Shown: positions 11,384 through 24,400 of the stretch, piece by piece
Layout of the letters: every line of letters begins with the position of its first letter
How positions within the stretch are numbered: the stretch's first letter is position 1
DNA from: Rotaria socialis
Lineage: Eukaryota > Rotifera > Eurotatoria > Philodinida > Philodinidae
Reading direction: 5' to 3'
DNA: 64,000 bases
Assembly: GCA_905331475.1 (NCBI GenBank)
Contig: CAJNYU010004602.1
Coordinates: 124,001-188,000 of the forward strand
Notes under the pieces: model-generated
What the model was told of the DNA's origin: nothing
Database searches by the model: none
Seen by the model: the letters and a program-made list of their open reading frames with translations, nothing else
Program-made: the position numbers and the translations under genes

Positions 11384-14229
11384 CACCAACATCGGCAACA
11401 GGGCCACAACAAACGTACCATTATCAACCTCAACAACCAATGCCAAGGTAAAACTACAAAACAAAAAAAATAAGAAATAATTGAAAATTTCGTATTACCA
11501 ATTGAAGTGAAAAACATTAATGTTTATTTATTTTTCTGATTTCTAGCGCATATCCACCATTGGGCTATCAACAATCACGTCCACCAATGATGAGTGGGCC
11601 ACCACAAACACACGATCCATACTTATCTCAACAAGTTCCACCTAATCAAACATATCCAAATCAAGTTCCGCCAAATTATATGTATAAAAAATCTGAAAGT
11701 TCAACAACAGATTCATCTAATCTCGATAATCAAGATGTTAATAAAGGAAATAAAATATTAATGAATCAACTTCGTTCATCATTTTCAAATACATCTATGT
11801 TACCAACATCGACACCTATTTCAATTTTAACTTCATCAACAACATCAGCAACGTCAACAAATGCTACCATAACACCGTCATCAATGCCAACAACTAGTTT
11901 TCCTCCGAATTCAATTGAAGCAACAACGCTTTCTTCAAAAGTTAAACGTAAAAAGTTAACAGCCAAAGATGTCAGTATGTATCATTATTCGAAACACATC
12001 GTTGACTTTGTTTTCTTTTTAATAATATTCTAAATTTTTTCTTCTAGCTCCAGTCGATCCATGGAAACTAATGATGTCATTACGTGGTGGTTTACTTGCT
12101 GAAACGACATGGGCATTAGATACAATTAATATAATGTTAACAGATGATCAAACTCATACATATTTTCGTTTAAAACAAATGCCTGGTCTATTACAAGCTA
12201 TTGTTGATATTTATCTTAAATGTTTAACACAATTATTTGATGAATTTAAAAGTTCACCATCAAATATTGAAGATCAACAACCATTATTAAAAGATTTAAA
12301 TGGTTCATCACATTTAACATGTACAACAATAAAAAAGCATGAAAATAAACAGCAAGAGTCAACTATTTATCGTGTTGAATCAAATTCATTAAATAAATAT
12401 AGACGAAAATACAATAAAGAACAATCAGTTGTTTACGATCGTGTTTGTGATGAGCAAGGCAATGAAAAGACCGATCCAACCGATGTATGTTTCTTTTTAT
12501 TCCTCAATCTCTTTCTATTATTCTAAAAGGAAAAGGAACTCATTTTTTCTCTTTGCATATAATTTAGGTATTAGATCTGCAGAATACAGATGATTTAAGT
12601 TATGTACGTACACATTTTGATCCATTTCGTGTTGATGATAATTTTTATGAAGAACTTTACTACGGTAATCATACAGATCATTCATTAAATAATTCGTATG
12701 AACAAGAAACAACGAAAAAATCTCAAATATCATCGCGTAAACGTACAAAAATATCTGGCGATGATGATGATAATAATAATAATAATAATAATAATAACGA
12801 CGCCGGAGAAGCAGTCATTAATGAAATAACACCATCAGATAATTCAAAACGTCGTCGATATGATTCGGATTCATTAATTGAAATCTCAGATAGTAATCAA
12901 GAATTTCTTGAACGTTATAAACGAAGATTTGAATATGATGAAAATCAAACATATGAACTCTATTCTGGTATATGTTCATCTTCATCATCATCATCATCGT
13001 CATCAATGAATAAATTAAATCATAAAGATTTTGATTCATGTACAAGGTCAAATGATCAACAAGACAATGTATCATCATTATTTACCTATCATTCAATTGC
13101 ATATGATCAAATATGTGCACGTTGTACATGTGTATCATCAATTATACGTAATCTCAGTTTTATCTTAGGCAATGATATTGAATTGGTTAAATGCAAAACA
13201 CTAATTGGTTTATTAGCTCGTCTCTTATTACTCAGGCATGGCATTGATCACAATCATATGTCAGATAATCAATCATCTATGGACGAAACAGTAAATCAAA
13301 ATCAATTAAAAGTAAAGTTTTCTTTTACTATTTAAAAAAAGAAAAATAAATAACACTTCATTTTTACGTTTTAGACTGACGAACAAAAATGTTCACCATC
13401 ATTTTTTTGGGCAGAATGTGTATTAAATGTACGTGAAAATACTCTTGTTACATTAGCCAATATTGCCGGTACACTTGTACTTGATATATTTGATTCGGAT
13501 TTATTGTATACATTAATCGATGGTCTTTTACATTGGTCAACATGCTACTCGGGCGAAGCTATTGATTCATTACAGTCATCGTTATTATCAGCACAACGTT
13601 TAGCGATCGAAATTTTAACAAAATTAAGTGTACATGAAATGAATATGGATTTTATATTAGCAACACCACCATTCTATCGTATTGTATCATTATTTCATGT
13701 TTTAACTGATTGGTTAATTGTTGATGATATCAATGGCGGTATATCAAATTGGCATCCACCATCACTAACATCATCAACACATTATTATGCAAATGTATCA
13801 CGGCCACAATCACATATACAACGCGAATTTGCTATTGTTCTATTAAATGCATTAGTACGATGTGATTCATTAGCTTCAAGTGTTATTGCACACATACCGT
13901 ACGCTATATCATTATTATTGAATTTCTTAGAAGATTATGAAATGAAAACAAATGAATTAATGGTACGTTATGGTCCTGATTATGTTATACGTTTAACAAC
14001 TCAACCATCAAATACTCAACATGCTGAACAAATTCTATTTACAACAGGTGATATGTTGAAACGTGCAGCAACATGTTTATTATCAATAGTTAGTTATTCG
14101 GATAATATTAAAATGGTGAAACGATATGAAGATCGAATATTAAATTTATCTACTTCGCATGTTATTGATTCAAATGTTGGACGTGTTCTTACAGACGTTT
14201 TGCACTATTGTTCATTGCACAACAGTTGA
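6399..14229 (+). CDS. ARID1: ARID1/Osa-like BAF (SWI/SNF) subunit
   Basis: Eleven exons in consistent phase: 6399-6686, 6799-6936, 7120-7188, 7993-8077, 8393-8485, 9181-9882, 9950-11447, 11547-11974, 12048-12484, 12568-13311 and 13375-14229, giving about 1,778 residues. The N-terminal half is low-complexity (Gln, Pro, Ser, Asn, Tyr), with glutamine runs at about 9541-9577 and 11350-11384. The ARID DNA-binding domain begins near residue 598 with ERYLFVERLQKLWEE and includes LYRLYTCVREQNGF and NRHWRDIASKLN. After a disordered Ser/Thr segment, the BAF250 C-terminal domain starts near residue 1100 with DPWKLMMSLRGGLLAETTWA and runs to the end. Family knowledge: ARID1/Osa defines the canonical BAF chromatin-remodelling complex and acts in the nucleus. 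Start: first ATG of the open exon. Shorter than human ARID1A (over 2,200 residues) but complete in domain order. Confidence 0.93.
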
Positions 14230-16729
14230 TTTGTTTTCTTCTTTTTTTCTTTCTTTTTTTTTTTGAATGTATAGTCTCCACTTTGTACAGATACTTTTTT
14301 TCTCTTTTGGCCTTAGTATTAGAGGAATATATGGTAACATAAAAAAATTTAGCGAAAACAAAGCAAATGTACACTCATGAATGAGGACGAGCAAGGAAAA
14401 AAAGAAATATTATAATGTGTTTTGTTGTTACTATTCTTATTTATACCTTCTTGTATGTGTACATTTTTTTTTGAGAAATGTATTTTTGTGTGGTCATACA
14501 AAAAAATAACGTTTTCATGTTCTTATGGATGGATGTTGTGTGTGTGTGTGTGTGTGTGTGAATTTGTTCTTTCTCGGCCTACTACTTCTTCATTTTTTTT
14601 CATACACACACTCCGTGTTTGATTATTTGTTTGCTGTTCTATATCTCTTTCTCGTGTATGCTCTGCTGTTTTTTAAAACACTAATTCTGTCTTTGTCTCT
14701 TTTTCTTCGTTTTTTTTCTCTTCTTGATCATCTTGCTGCGACGGAAATATATAAACACATAATGTGTCAAAATTATTTCAATGCTTCTATTGATAATATA
14801 GAAATTTTTCAGAGATCTAAAATTGGAACCTTTGTAGGTGTGTAGGCTTTTGTTGAACGAAAAATAATTATGTGGCAAGTCATTTTCGAGCATTCAAAAA
14901 AAAATTATACGACACAAACATGTTTATTGCAAACATTGATGTCAATTACTAGATAATTCTCTCATAAACTATCTTAGATAATCGATTATTGAAAGGAATA
15001 GTTACAACTATTATGCATCATTTTTAGTCGAATGTATACAAATTTGTAGAGCTTCAGGACGTTACATAGATTGATTTCTGTACCATGTAATTTTTCTGAC
15101 GTTCATATATAGAGTAAGAATTTATCTTAATAATAAATAGATTTTTGAGAGTTGTAGCAATTTTTTTGTGTTGATACAATAGTCGATAAACAATGAGACA
15201 AGTACTATCTGACTCAGAATTGTTTTATAATATTAAAAATCTAATGAATATAATATTCTTTTGAATTAATAAACCTCAGCAATAATAATGACAGCTTATG
15301 AAAGAATTAACTAGACTAGAGCAAGTTGATCAATATATGTAAAGTCTTTCAAATCTTTTTAGTTGTTAATTGAATTCGTCAGCTAATTTCATATCCAATT
15401 AAAATATTATTTTCTTTGACAATTGAATTTCAATTTAATGAGTTTACTAATTTAACATATTGAATATTCAAGAATAATCTATCTCCATTCTGTACAACAT
15501 ACTACGACATCTAGTTTCAATCACTACAAATATAGGCTAATTATTGTACAAATGATATATTTCTGTGCGATACAAGGACATACTAGAGTTCTTTAAAAAC
15601 TTGTTCGTCCATAGACAATAAATACTCATATACATACATATTTGCTCTGCTCTATTATTATGTTGATAGAGACATCACTTGCCTACCAACAGGAATAGAA
15701 GAGAAAACCTCTATTGAACATTTCTCCTTCATTCAATCTACTTGCTTACTTTTTCTTTCGTTCTGTTCTTATTGATCGGTTCGTTCTGTACACATTTTTT
15801 TCTGACGTTTTTCTCGTTTCTTCTCGATGAGGTTGACCGTGGCGTGAACGTATTCGAAGCATCTGAACTTTCGAATTTTTAGACCTCTTCCACATTTCAT
15901 TATTCTACTCATTTGTTATCAACAGAGCAATACAACAAAAAAATAAATAAACGAGCCGACATTGACAATGGTAGATAAGAAAAAATAGAACATGTTCATT
16001 CACAGTTAACTAAAATAAGAAGATTTCTTTTTGTTGTTGTTGCGATGATAAACGAGGAGTGATCGACATAGACGTATAGTTGTGTAAACAACAACAACAG
16101 ATTAGAACTTTTATTGATGTAAATACTCGATACAGATGCATGGTCATCCATTGAATTTTTCTCATTGAAGTATGTATACATCTATTTAAGATAATAAAAA
16201 ATACACGTTCTATCTATTCCATAACATCTCTAAAGAGAACTGATTACTCAGACAAGCACATGTTTTCTCTCTTCATCTATTTTCTTTGTGCTTCCTCCTT
16301 CGGTCCGTGATTCAATAAATACCACCAGGATTACACACATTCATTCTTTCTCGCTTTTTTTCGCATTTTTTATTTATGTCTAAAACTTCTTAACGTAGTA
16401 TGTAGTTTGTATTCGTCTATTCATTTTCTCTTCGTTATATTTTTTGCGAAACAACGTACACAGAATACAAGCAATAGCGATAGACGCATGAGTATTAAAT
16501 GATCAATTGCGTTCTTGTTTTTTTTCTCTCTTTCATGACTGTAATTATTTCTGATAAGGCATAAAAAGGAAAATGCTCATTTATCAATAAAAATAACATA
16601 TACGACGAGACTGTTCGATGTAAAAATGCTATTCATTCCATGATATTTTTTTCGTATTTATATCGAACATGCTATTCTTTGTTTTTTACTTATAAAATAA
16701 TAAGTTTGGGCATTTAGTTTTCAGATACA
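14230..16729. other. Intergenic; ARID1 3' UTR and simple repeats
   Basis: The first several hundred bases are T-rich and probably 3' UTR. A (TG)n tract lies at 14535-14560. No chain of coding exons is visible up to the next gene. Confidence 0.5.
14535..14560. repeat. (TG)n microsatellite
   Basis: About 13 uninterrupted TG dinucleotides downstream of the ARID1 stop. Confidence 0.9.
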
Positions 16730-18719
16730 ATGATTTCTAAGTACTTTTTTATTTTAATTACATTGGCTTTATTACAATATTCATGTAAGTTCGAAAATTT
16801 ATTTACAAATTAAAATATAGCAATAAGACATTCTATTTTAGACTCATTTCAATCAGGATATACATGTGAAACATCAGTTACATTAGCATGTCCGAAGGGA
16901 AGAAAATTACTTATATTAGAAGTAACATATTCGTCTGAGTGTCCCAGTTTAGAAGAAGAGAAAACTGGTGGTACAAATTATGCACCATCTCGTTGTATTG
17001 GTTATTATCGAGAACGAACAAGTACTTTATGCAATGGACAAGAAATTTGCACAATAGACAATACTCTTGGACAGAGACCATCATTTCTTGTTGGAAAACA
17101 AGCTAACTGTGAATTTACCGGTCAAAGTATTAATGTCGATTATTCATGCATACCTGGTAAAATATAAATATTGACCAGTTACTATTTTCCTAAATGAAAA
17201 TAAATTATTTTAGATTTTTATTCGAGTAAATTACCCCGCATTGACATCTGTTCATTACAATCACTTCATGGTGTTGCCGAAGGTTTTATTCATACACCAA
17301 ACTATCCAAATGGTTATCCGAATAATCTCGAATGTTCAAAAGCAGTACCATCACCAGATGTTGGTCATCGGTAACTCTTTCGTACTTTTCGTTAAAATAG
17401 AAAATTTCTATTGTTTTTTTTTATCTAGATTAAAAATATATGTTCTTAATTTTGATGTTGAAGGTTTAAGTGTACTTCGATTTTTTGGTATTAAGCGTAG
17501 TAATGATTGGCTTAAAATTAATAATAGTGGAGAAAAAATGAGTGGTACATTACCTGCATACACACTTCTCTTCGATGATATCATTGAAGCATCGTTAATG
17601 TTCAAATCGGACTTTGCTAATACGAAACGATCATACTCTGGTTTTTTACTTTATTTTATTGGTAAACCAAAAGAAAAAACAAGAACGCTTTCTTCATATT
17701 TAAATAATTGTTTTCATTCATCTAGCTATACCAATTCGTGCTTCTCGACCCTCAACTACAAGTACAATCATATCAACAACAGAAAATTCGTCAAGGATTG
17801 ATCCAGCTATAATATCGACGCTTTCAAATAATGATAAATCAATGGATTTAATGCGATCGAAAACTTCTGCCCTTATATCAAATGAACGACGTCACAGTAG
17901 GTTTCTCCATAAAAAAAATTAGAAGAAAAACAGTTTGATTTTTTTTTCGAAATTTAGATAATGTTGGTTTAACATTACTTGTTGTTCTGTTAGCTGGCAT
18001 TCTTTTTGTTTGTTTCTGTGCATTTATACTTTATAAACGGTAAATTTTCTTTTTGTTATTATTATTATTATTATTTATTACTATAATTATTTTATTTCTA
18101 CTTCAGACGTAATGATCGCCGTGTTCGTTATTTAACTGAAATGTTCAATTCATTTTTTCCAAGTAAACCAAAAAATGTATCACTTAATACAACAGGTAAT
18201 AATGATGAAACAATATTAAATAATACTGTACAATCGAAACTTGATGTATCATTAATGAGTAATGATGAAAAATTTTCAAAAACAAATCATTATGATGAAG
18301 TATTTGTTCAAACACCGAAAGCGAAACATGTAAATATAAATGAAAAACGTGAAAATCAAGAAAAACAAATTTTTATTGAAAATCTTAAAACATGTCCATC
18401 ACCATATTCATCATATCGACGTTCAGATAATAAATTTAATTCAAAAGAACAAATTAATAATGAAAAAACAAAAAATTCAAATATTTACTCACGAGAACCA
18501 CTTGCTCAAGTTAAGTTCAGTGAAAATCTTGATAACGATACACTTCTTTATGAATATATTGATTTAAATCAATCAACAGAACAACATACAGTTGAAGAGT
18601 CAGAACAAGAACAACCACAAGAAGTTATTTATGATGTTATTAATCCAAACAATGAACGACCTGTTCACTTACAAACAGATTATGATTCTGGAATGTATGC
18701 AACACCGAAGGACATTTGA
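16730..18719 (+). CDS. SUEL-lectin/CUB single-pass membrane protein with ITIM-like tail
   Basis: Eight exons (actually seven spliced blocks): 16730-16784, 16842-17156, 17214-17370, 17429-17661, 17726-17896, 17958-18039 and 18107-18719, in phase, 541 residues. Residues 1-18 are a hydrophobic signal peptide. Residues about 22-122 have the cysteine pattern of a SUEL/Gal-lectin domain (CP-G, LCNGQEICTI, final VDYSC). Residues about 135-253 form a CUB domain (HTPNYPNGYPNNLEC near its start). A Ser/Thr-rich stalk follows, then a transmembrane helix near 313-336 (LLVVLLAGILFVCFCAFIL) with basic residues after it. The 200-residue cytoplasmic tail holds LLYEYI (Y486) and VIYDVI (Y513), both fitting the ITIM consensus. 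Likely a cell-surface carbohydrate- or protein-binding receptor. Ligand and signalling are inference. An acceptor-like ttttcag ends 5 nt before the ATG. Confidence 0.8.
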
Positions 18720-21452
18720 TTTTCTTTCTTTCTTTTGTTTGAATGTTAATACGAAACAAATATCAAGTTGATAGAAAAAATACATGATCCGTTTTTGTGA
18801 AATCTCCTTCAGTAGATTCATATACGTAGTTTTCTGTGGTGTTAATTATCAAATATGGTACTTCTTTTTCTGTAAATATTTATACATTTCATACGCATGT
18901 TAAAACGAATGTTTTCTTTCCTTCAAATTTTTTTCGATGAATATAACTTTTTTCTTTTTTCTCAATCGAAGTTGGTTCAGTCGTCTTTTTTCTGATTAAA
19001 TATAAAATGGCAAAGTATGTATACATAAACATTTAAAAATTTGCATGCGTATCTATTTGACATGTTCATTTGATGAAAAGAAAAGAAAAATTCGTGAATT
19101 ATATTGATCGAGTAAATAACGATTTTGATTCAGTTTGTTGACAAATTGAACGTGGTAATTAAGGATAGTTTCGTTAAATATTAAAATAGACATGTTCCGA
19201 TGTTATGAATTCTATATGATAGTTAAATTTAAATTCCAAGTTTATTTCTGATAATATCAAATATGCACTATTGAACTCAATTCTTGTAGTCAAAGTCAGT
19301 TGTTTTATTAGTTGAGTGCAATATATCTAGTTTTATATAAAGAATGTAGAATTTTAACTTATCGCTCCAACAATGTTACAACGATAAAATATTAAGTAGA
19401 TTAGTGCCTTAAGATGACTTTCAATATTTTATAATCATTCAAATCTACTAAATCACGTAAGGTAATAAAACATCTGATATTAGTTTTCAATTAAGTCTAT
19501 AATCCCTTTTAATTTTGAATTATCTGAACCTACTTTTGTTTACATCGATGGTGCATATTTTTGCATTACATTATCTATAGTTCAATGTCCTTATTTATTT
19601 GGGATTACATGAATTTCGGCCCAAGGAATTTTCGGGCCGGACTTTCGGCCTCAAATGAAATTTTTTTTATCATAAAACTGGGTCTTTCTCATCCTCATAT
19701 TCATTTCATGATGGTCCGAAAGTCCGGCCCGAAAATTCCTTGGGCCGAAATTCCGGGCTCCCTGAATATAAACCAAGAGACATATACGCTAGACAAATTC
19801 TGAGTATGAATACATTCTGCGTCACTCACACAGGTCTTATTAATAATGTCATTATCTACTAGTAAAACGCGCTTTAGTCATATCGATTGTGAATCAACAC
19901 AATTCCATCCTACTAAGTTCATTCATTATTTTCTCTTCAACAAACAGTTGATCATTTTTATTTATTCCATGTGAATAGAGTAGTAAGAGCATTATGAATC
20001 AATTCTCGTCTATTTTCAAACATAAACTTAAAAACAACAAATCCAAATCTATATTTCTATATACTATGGATTAGATGATTCTTCAGAGTCTTTTTCTTTA
20101 CCGTGTACTGAGCAAAGCAATTTGAGATATAAATTAATCTTTATTGACATTGCTACCTGAAGTTACTTCATACTGATTTGTAAAATTGCCACAGTAAGCA
20201 ACGAGACATATTGTAATGCTAATTTCTATAATAGAAAGTGCTACAAGAAAGTTCGTCAATCAAGACTGATATCATGCTCACTCACTTTTGCTTATTAATA
20301 TGAAAAAAAGTCTTGTTCAAATTTTCAATACTGTTGACAATTGAAGGAAAATATAAAAACAGTCATATCAATTTACTGTAATTTCTTCACACAACAACAA
20401 AAATATACGATCAAATTTAAATATTTGCTTTTTCACACGACATCCTTATCATCATCGATATTTCCTTGCAGATACTGAATCATATATTGATTCACAGAGT
20501 ATGAATATTTCAGATGATAAATTAGAACAAATATCAAAATCAAACTTAAAACATCATCAATAATATCAAAAAAAGAGAAAAGTATGCTTTTTGTATGACT
20601 TCGAATCATGCCTATTCTTCTACACTATGCATCGTATGTATTAGCTAGCTAGTGCATAATTTTAATAAACAGAAAACAGAGAGAATACAACGAGTTCGTT
20701 GCCATAATAGTATCTAGACTATAAAACAGTACAATGAAATTGAAATTACATTTCTTTCCCGATCTTTTATCCCTTTGATATATGAAAAAATCGTGCATTT
20801 CGTCGACAAATAACAAAATCATATATAAACAAGAATTCTTTTAATCTCTCTTCTTTGAAAGACGTATGTCATCAATTATGATTCGAACCAGTTTAGTGGG
20901 AGATGTTTTAATCGAGAAGTTTCTTTTACTTTGAATTGCTTGTTTATCTTGACTCAGAAAATAAACGGGAGAAAGAAAAACAGTAACCAGTCAAGTTGTT
21001 AAGTGCTGGTATGCTTGTGAATTTTATTGTTTTTCACTCAAACGTAATTCAAGAAAATATGTTGCAACTTAATTATATTAGATTTTGTTATTCAAAATTG
21101 AATTTATTTTGTGTTACATTGAAAAGAATTCTGACCATCATAGATGTTTATCAGAAGTCGGTGTGATATTTTTTCATAAATAAATTGATTTCCTGCGCCA
21201 CATTCATTATCTGTTAATGAGTGACATCTAGGACAAATAATTAAGCGCTCTCTCTCGCTCGTCAAAACATAGAGCCATATAAGTCATGTTTATGTCTGCT
21301 TTTCCTTTTCACTCTGTTCTGTTGTAAACCATCCTTCTACGCTTCTAAAACTTGTTATTGTGTTATATGGTAACTGTTCAATAGAGGGAAAATATTTGGC
21401 TTTGTTTTAGTTTTGTCTATGACCATATTATATATTGTGTTTCATCACAATA
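18720..21452. other. Intergenic with a short fold-back element copy
   Basis: AT-rich and without a recognisable gene. It contains the 162-bp palindromic element at 19601-19762. An acceptor-like tttgttttag lies some 40 nt before the macoilin ATG. Confidence 0.5.
19601..19762. mobile_element. Short palindromic derivative of the fold-back element
   Basis: The first 50 bp and last 50 bp are inverted copies of one another and match the outer ends of the element at 1862-2765 (GAATTTCGGCCC, TTTTCGGGCCGGACTTTCGG). The 20-bp tandem arrays and most of the arm are missing, and about 60 bp of unrelated sequence separates the arms. Ends read GGGATTACATG and CCGGGCTCCC. I did not find a clear target-site duplication. 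Confidence 0.7.
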
Positions 21453-24400
21453 ATGAAACGAAGGACCAATTTCGACAGTGTGAAAGTACGCAAATCAACT
21501 CGACGTCCTCGTCTTACTGAGGGAATCTATGGAAGGTACTAGATGAATAAATACATGATGTTTCATTGAAATAACATAATATTATTACATATATTTAGTG
21601 CTTTAATGTACCTGAAATTCATTTGTATATGGGGTGTCATCATGGCAGCTGATTTTCTTCTTGAATTTCGATTTGAATTTCTTTGGCCATTTTGGCTTGT
21701 TTTACGAAGTATTTGTGATTCATTTAAGTACCAAGGATTGGTTTGTTTAATTAATAATAAATAAATAAAAATAAAAATAAATTTTTTCATTAATCTTCTA
21801 GCTTTTCTCGATATTCTTTGTACTTATTGCATTCGTAACCGATCTCATTTGTTATATACTATTACCTGTACAATGGCTATTCTTTGCCGCAAGTAGTTAT
21901 GTCTGGATTCAGTATGTTTGGCAAACAGGTAGAAAAATTAAAAACAAAAGAATTTATAAAATATTCATCGAACATGTAACTGATTAGAACGTGGAATCTG
22001 CCTTGGTACGGTTGTTCTCTGGGTATTATTTGTGTGGCTTGAAGCATCAGTACGATTACGTGAAATTAAAACTATAGATCTTTGTCGACCATTTGCTGCG
22101 CATTGGTATATATTGAATTCTAGTTTTCATTTAAAATCTATTTTATATGATTTCTTTTCTTTTTTTAGTATCGGCTATCCGATGGTAACATTAGGTTTTG
22201 GTTTTAAAACGTATCTTGCTTATAAATGGAGATTGGTAAGAATTAGTTTCGTTTAATAAAACTTAGCCTTTTCTTTCATCTATTAAATAGAGAAAACAAC
22301 GTGATGTACGGAAAACGAATGAAACGTACATTCAATTAATTAATCAAGCATTGCCAGTTGAAATTCAACAAGAAGCAGAGAAAGAACGATTGAGCCGAGA
22401 AAAAGGTTTGATTGGAAATTTCTTTTTCTACTCAATATTCATTTAGATTTCATTTTATTTGAAATAGGTGCATTCTCTGAGAATTATGATGACTTATCAC
22501 AAACCAACAGTGATGGAACTTATCCGCCATCTCCTTCGCCTTCGTCAACTATTGTTACAAATTTTAGTTCGACTTCATTATCTAATAATTCAACAGTTAA
22601 TAATTCCCAGACACAATCGTCATCATTTTGTACAGTTTCAAAACGTTCATCCAAAGTAAATCCAACTACCATAAATAATTCTGATGGACTATCTTCATCG
22701 AATTCAAACCCACTTGTACAGACAACAACACGTAATAATAAAATTCAGACAACGACAACGACAACGACAGCAACCAATGGACATGACGATAGTTCATTAT
22801 CGTTTAAACAACAGAAACAGAATTCATCACTATCGAATCTTAATAATGCAACAAATCAACAGCAGAAAAAACAGTCACAAAAATCTTCAAATTCACAGCA
22901 ACAGACATCGACGAATACTCAAAGTCGGCGGCAATCGAAAAAACAGGAACCAGCGCAACCGGTATCACGTGATTCATCTGCTTCATATGTCAATGGTTTC
23001 GAAGTCCCTACTTTGATTGACAATTCAGATATTGAAAAGAAGTAAGTTCATTTTAATATACGTGTTCATAGTTGAACGAAGGTTATTCTTCAAATTAATT
23101 TATATTACATTGTGTCGAATCTAATGTGAGTCATGTAGATTCTAATACGAGATAAATAATAAACGGAGAACAGTTTGAGTTCTTACCGTATTATTTTTGC
23201 AGATTCAAAACGTGTCTATGATATTTTTTATTTGATATCCTAATTTTTCATTGGAACACTTGTTTTTCAAGTGAAAATTTGAAATTTTATATACAAATAT
23301 ATCTGCTCTACAAAAGTTCTAGGTCTCAACATTTAGTACTATGGTGCAATTGTATGTCAACTATATAAACGATACATTGTTACTATAGATACATTTAAAA
23401 CAAGAACAAAGAATCTATTTCCGTACAATGTATTCTCATCAAGACTGATATTTTTTTTTTCTAAGTTTGAAAGTATACATCAATGTTCTGGAATGAGTTT
23501 AGAGAGCTAATTTATTCTAAACTGTAATCTTGCAGTGTGTTACTAAAACGATAAGTTAATGCTCATCGATCTTTTCGAAGTATTCATAACTCATTAGAGT
23601 CTGCATGACGCAATATTATCGTGACTCAACACAATGAATTAATTGGCAGAACTTCCTTTTCGTTCACCTTTCCCAATATCTGGAATTGAAAAAAAACAAT
23701 CGATTTCTTCAATTGAAAAATTTTGTTTTCATTTTATTTTAGTCTACAAATTAGTAAATTAGAAGCTGATATACAAAGATTGAATCAAACGCTTGACAAG
23801 CATAAGTATTCGGAAATACAATTACGCACACAAGTAACGGACTTGAAAAATCTTCGAAGAGATCTAGAAGATATGCGTGCTGAAAATAATGATCTGAAAA
23901 CAAAGTATGTTACAGTACTAGGATTGAAAATGAAATAAAATAAACGTTGAATTATTTTTTTGTTTGTTGAAGATATGATTCAGTTAATACTCAACGGCAA
24001 CGTGATAAACAACGTCTAACTGATCTTGAACGAAATTTGAATGAGGAACGACTAAATAAACAACGCTTAGAGTCGCAAATTAAAACAGAAAAATCTTTAA
24101 CGAAAAAGCTTCAAGATGATCTAACAAAAATAAGTTTAACACCAGCAAAGTTTGTTTTCTTTTTATTAAAAGATAATTCACTTTTTTTTGTTGTTTAATA
24201 ATTTTTTGATTGTAGAAGTGAATGTACAGAACAATGTTTGAAGCGAAAACGTGATCTAGAGAATGAAACACGCGAAATACGTAAATTGCTTAATGACAAA
24301 GACGAACGAATAAAAATACTTGACAATGAAATTAAAGTAAGTAAAGAAAAAAAAAAGAAATAACGTTCTATTTTTGTATTCATACAATCATTATTGATTA

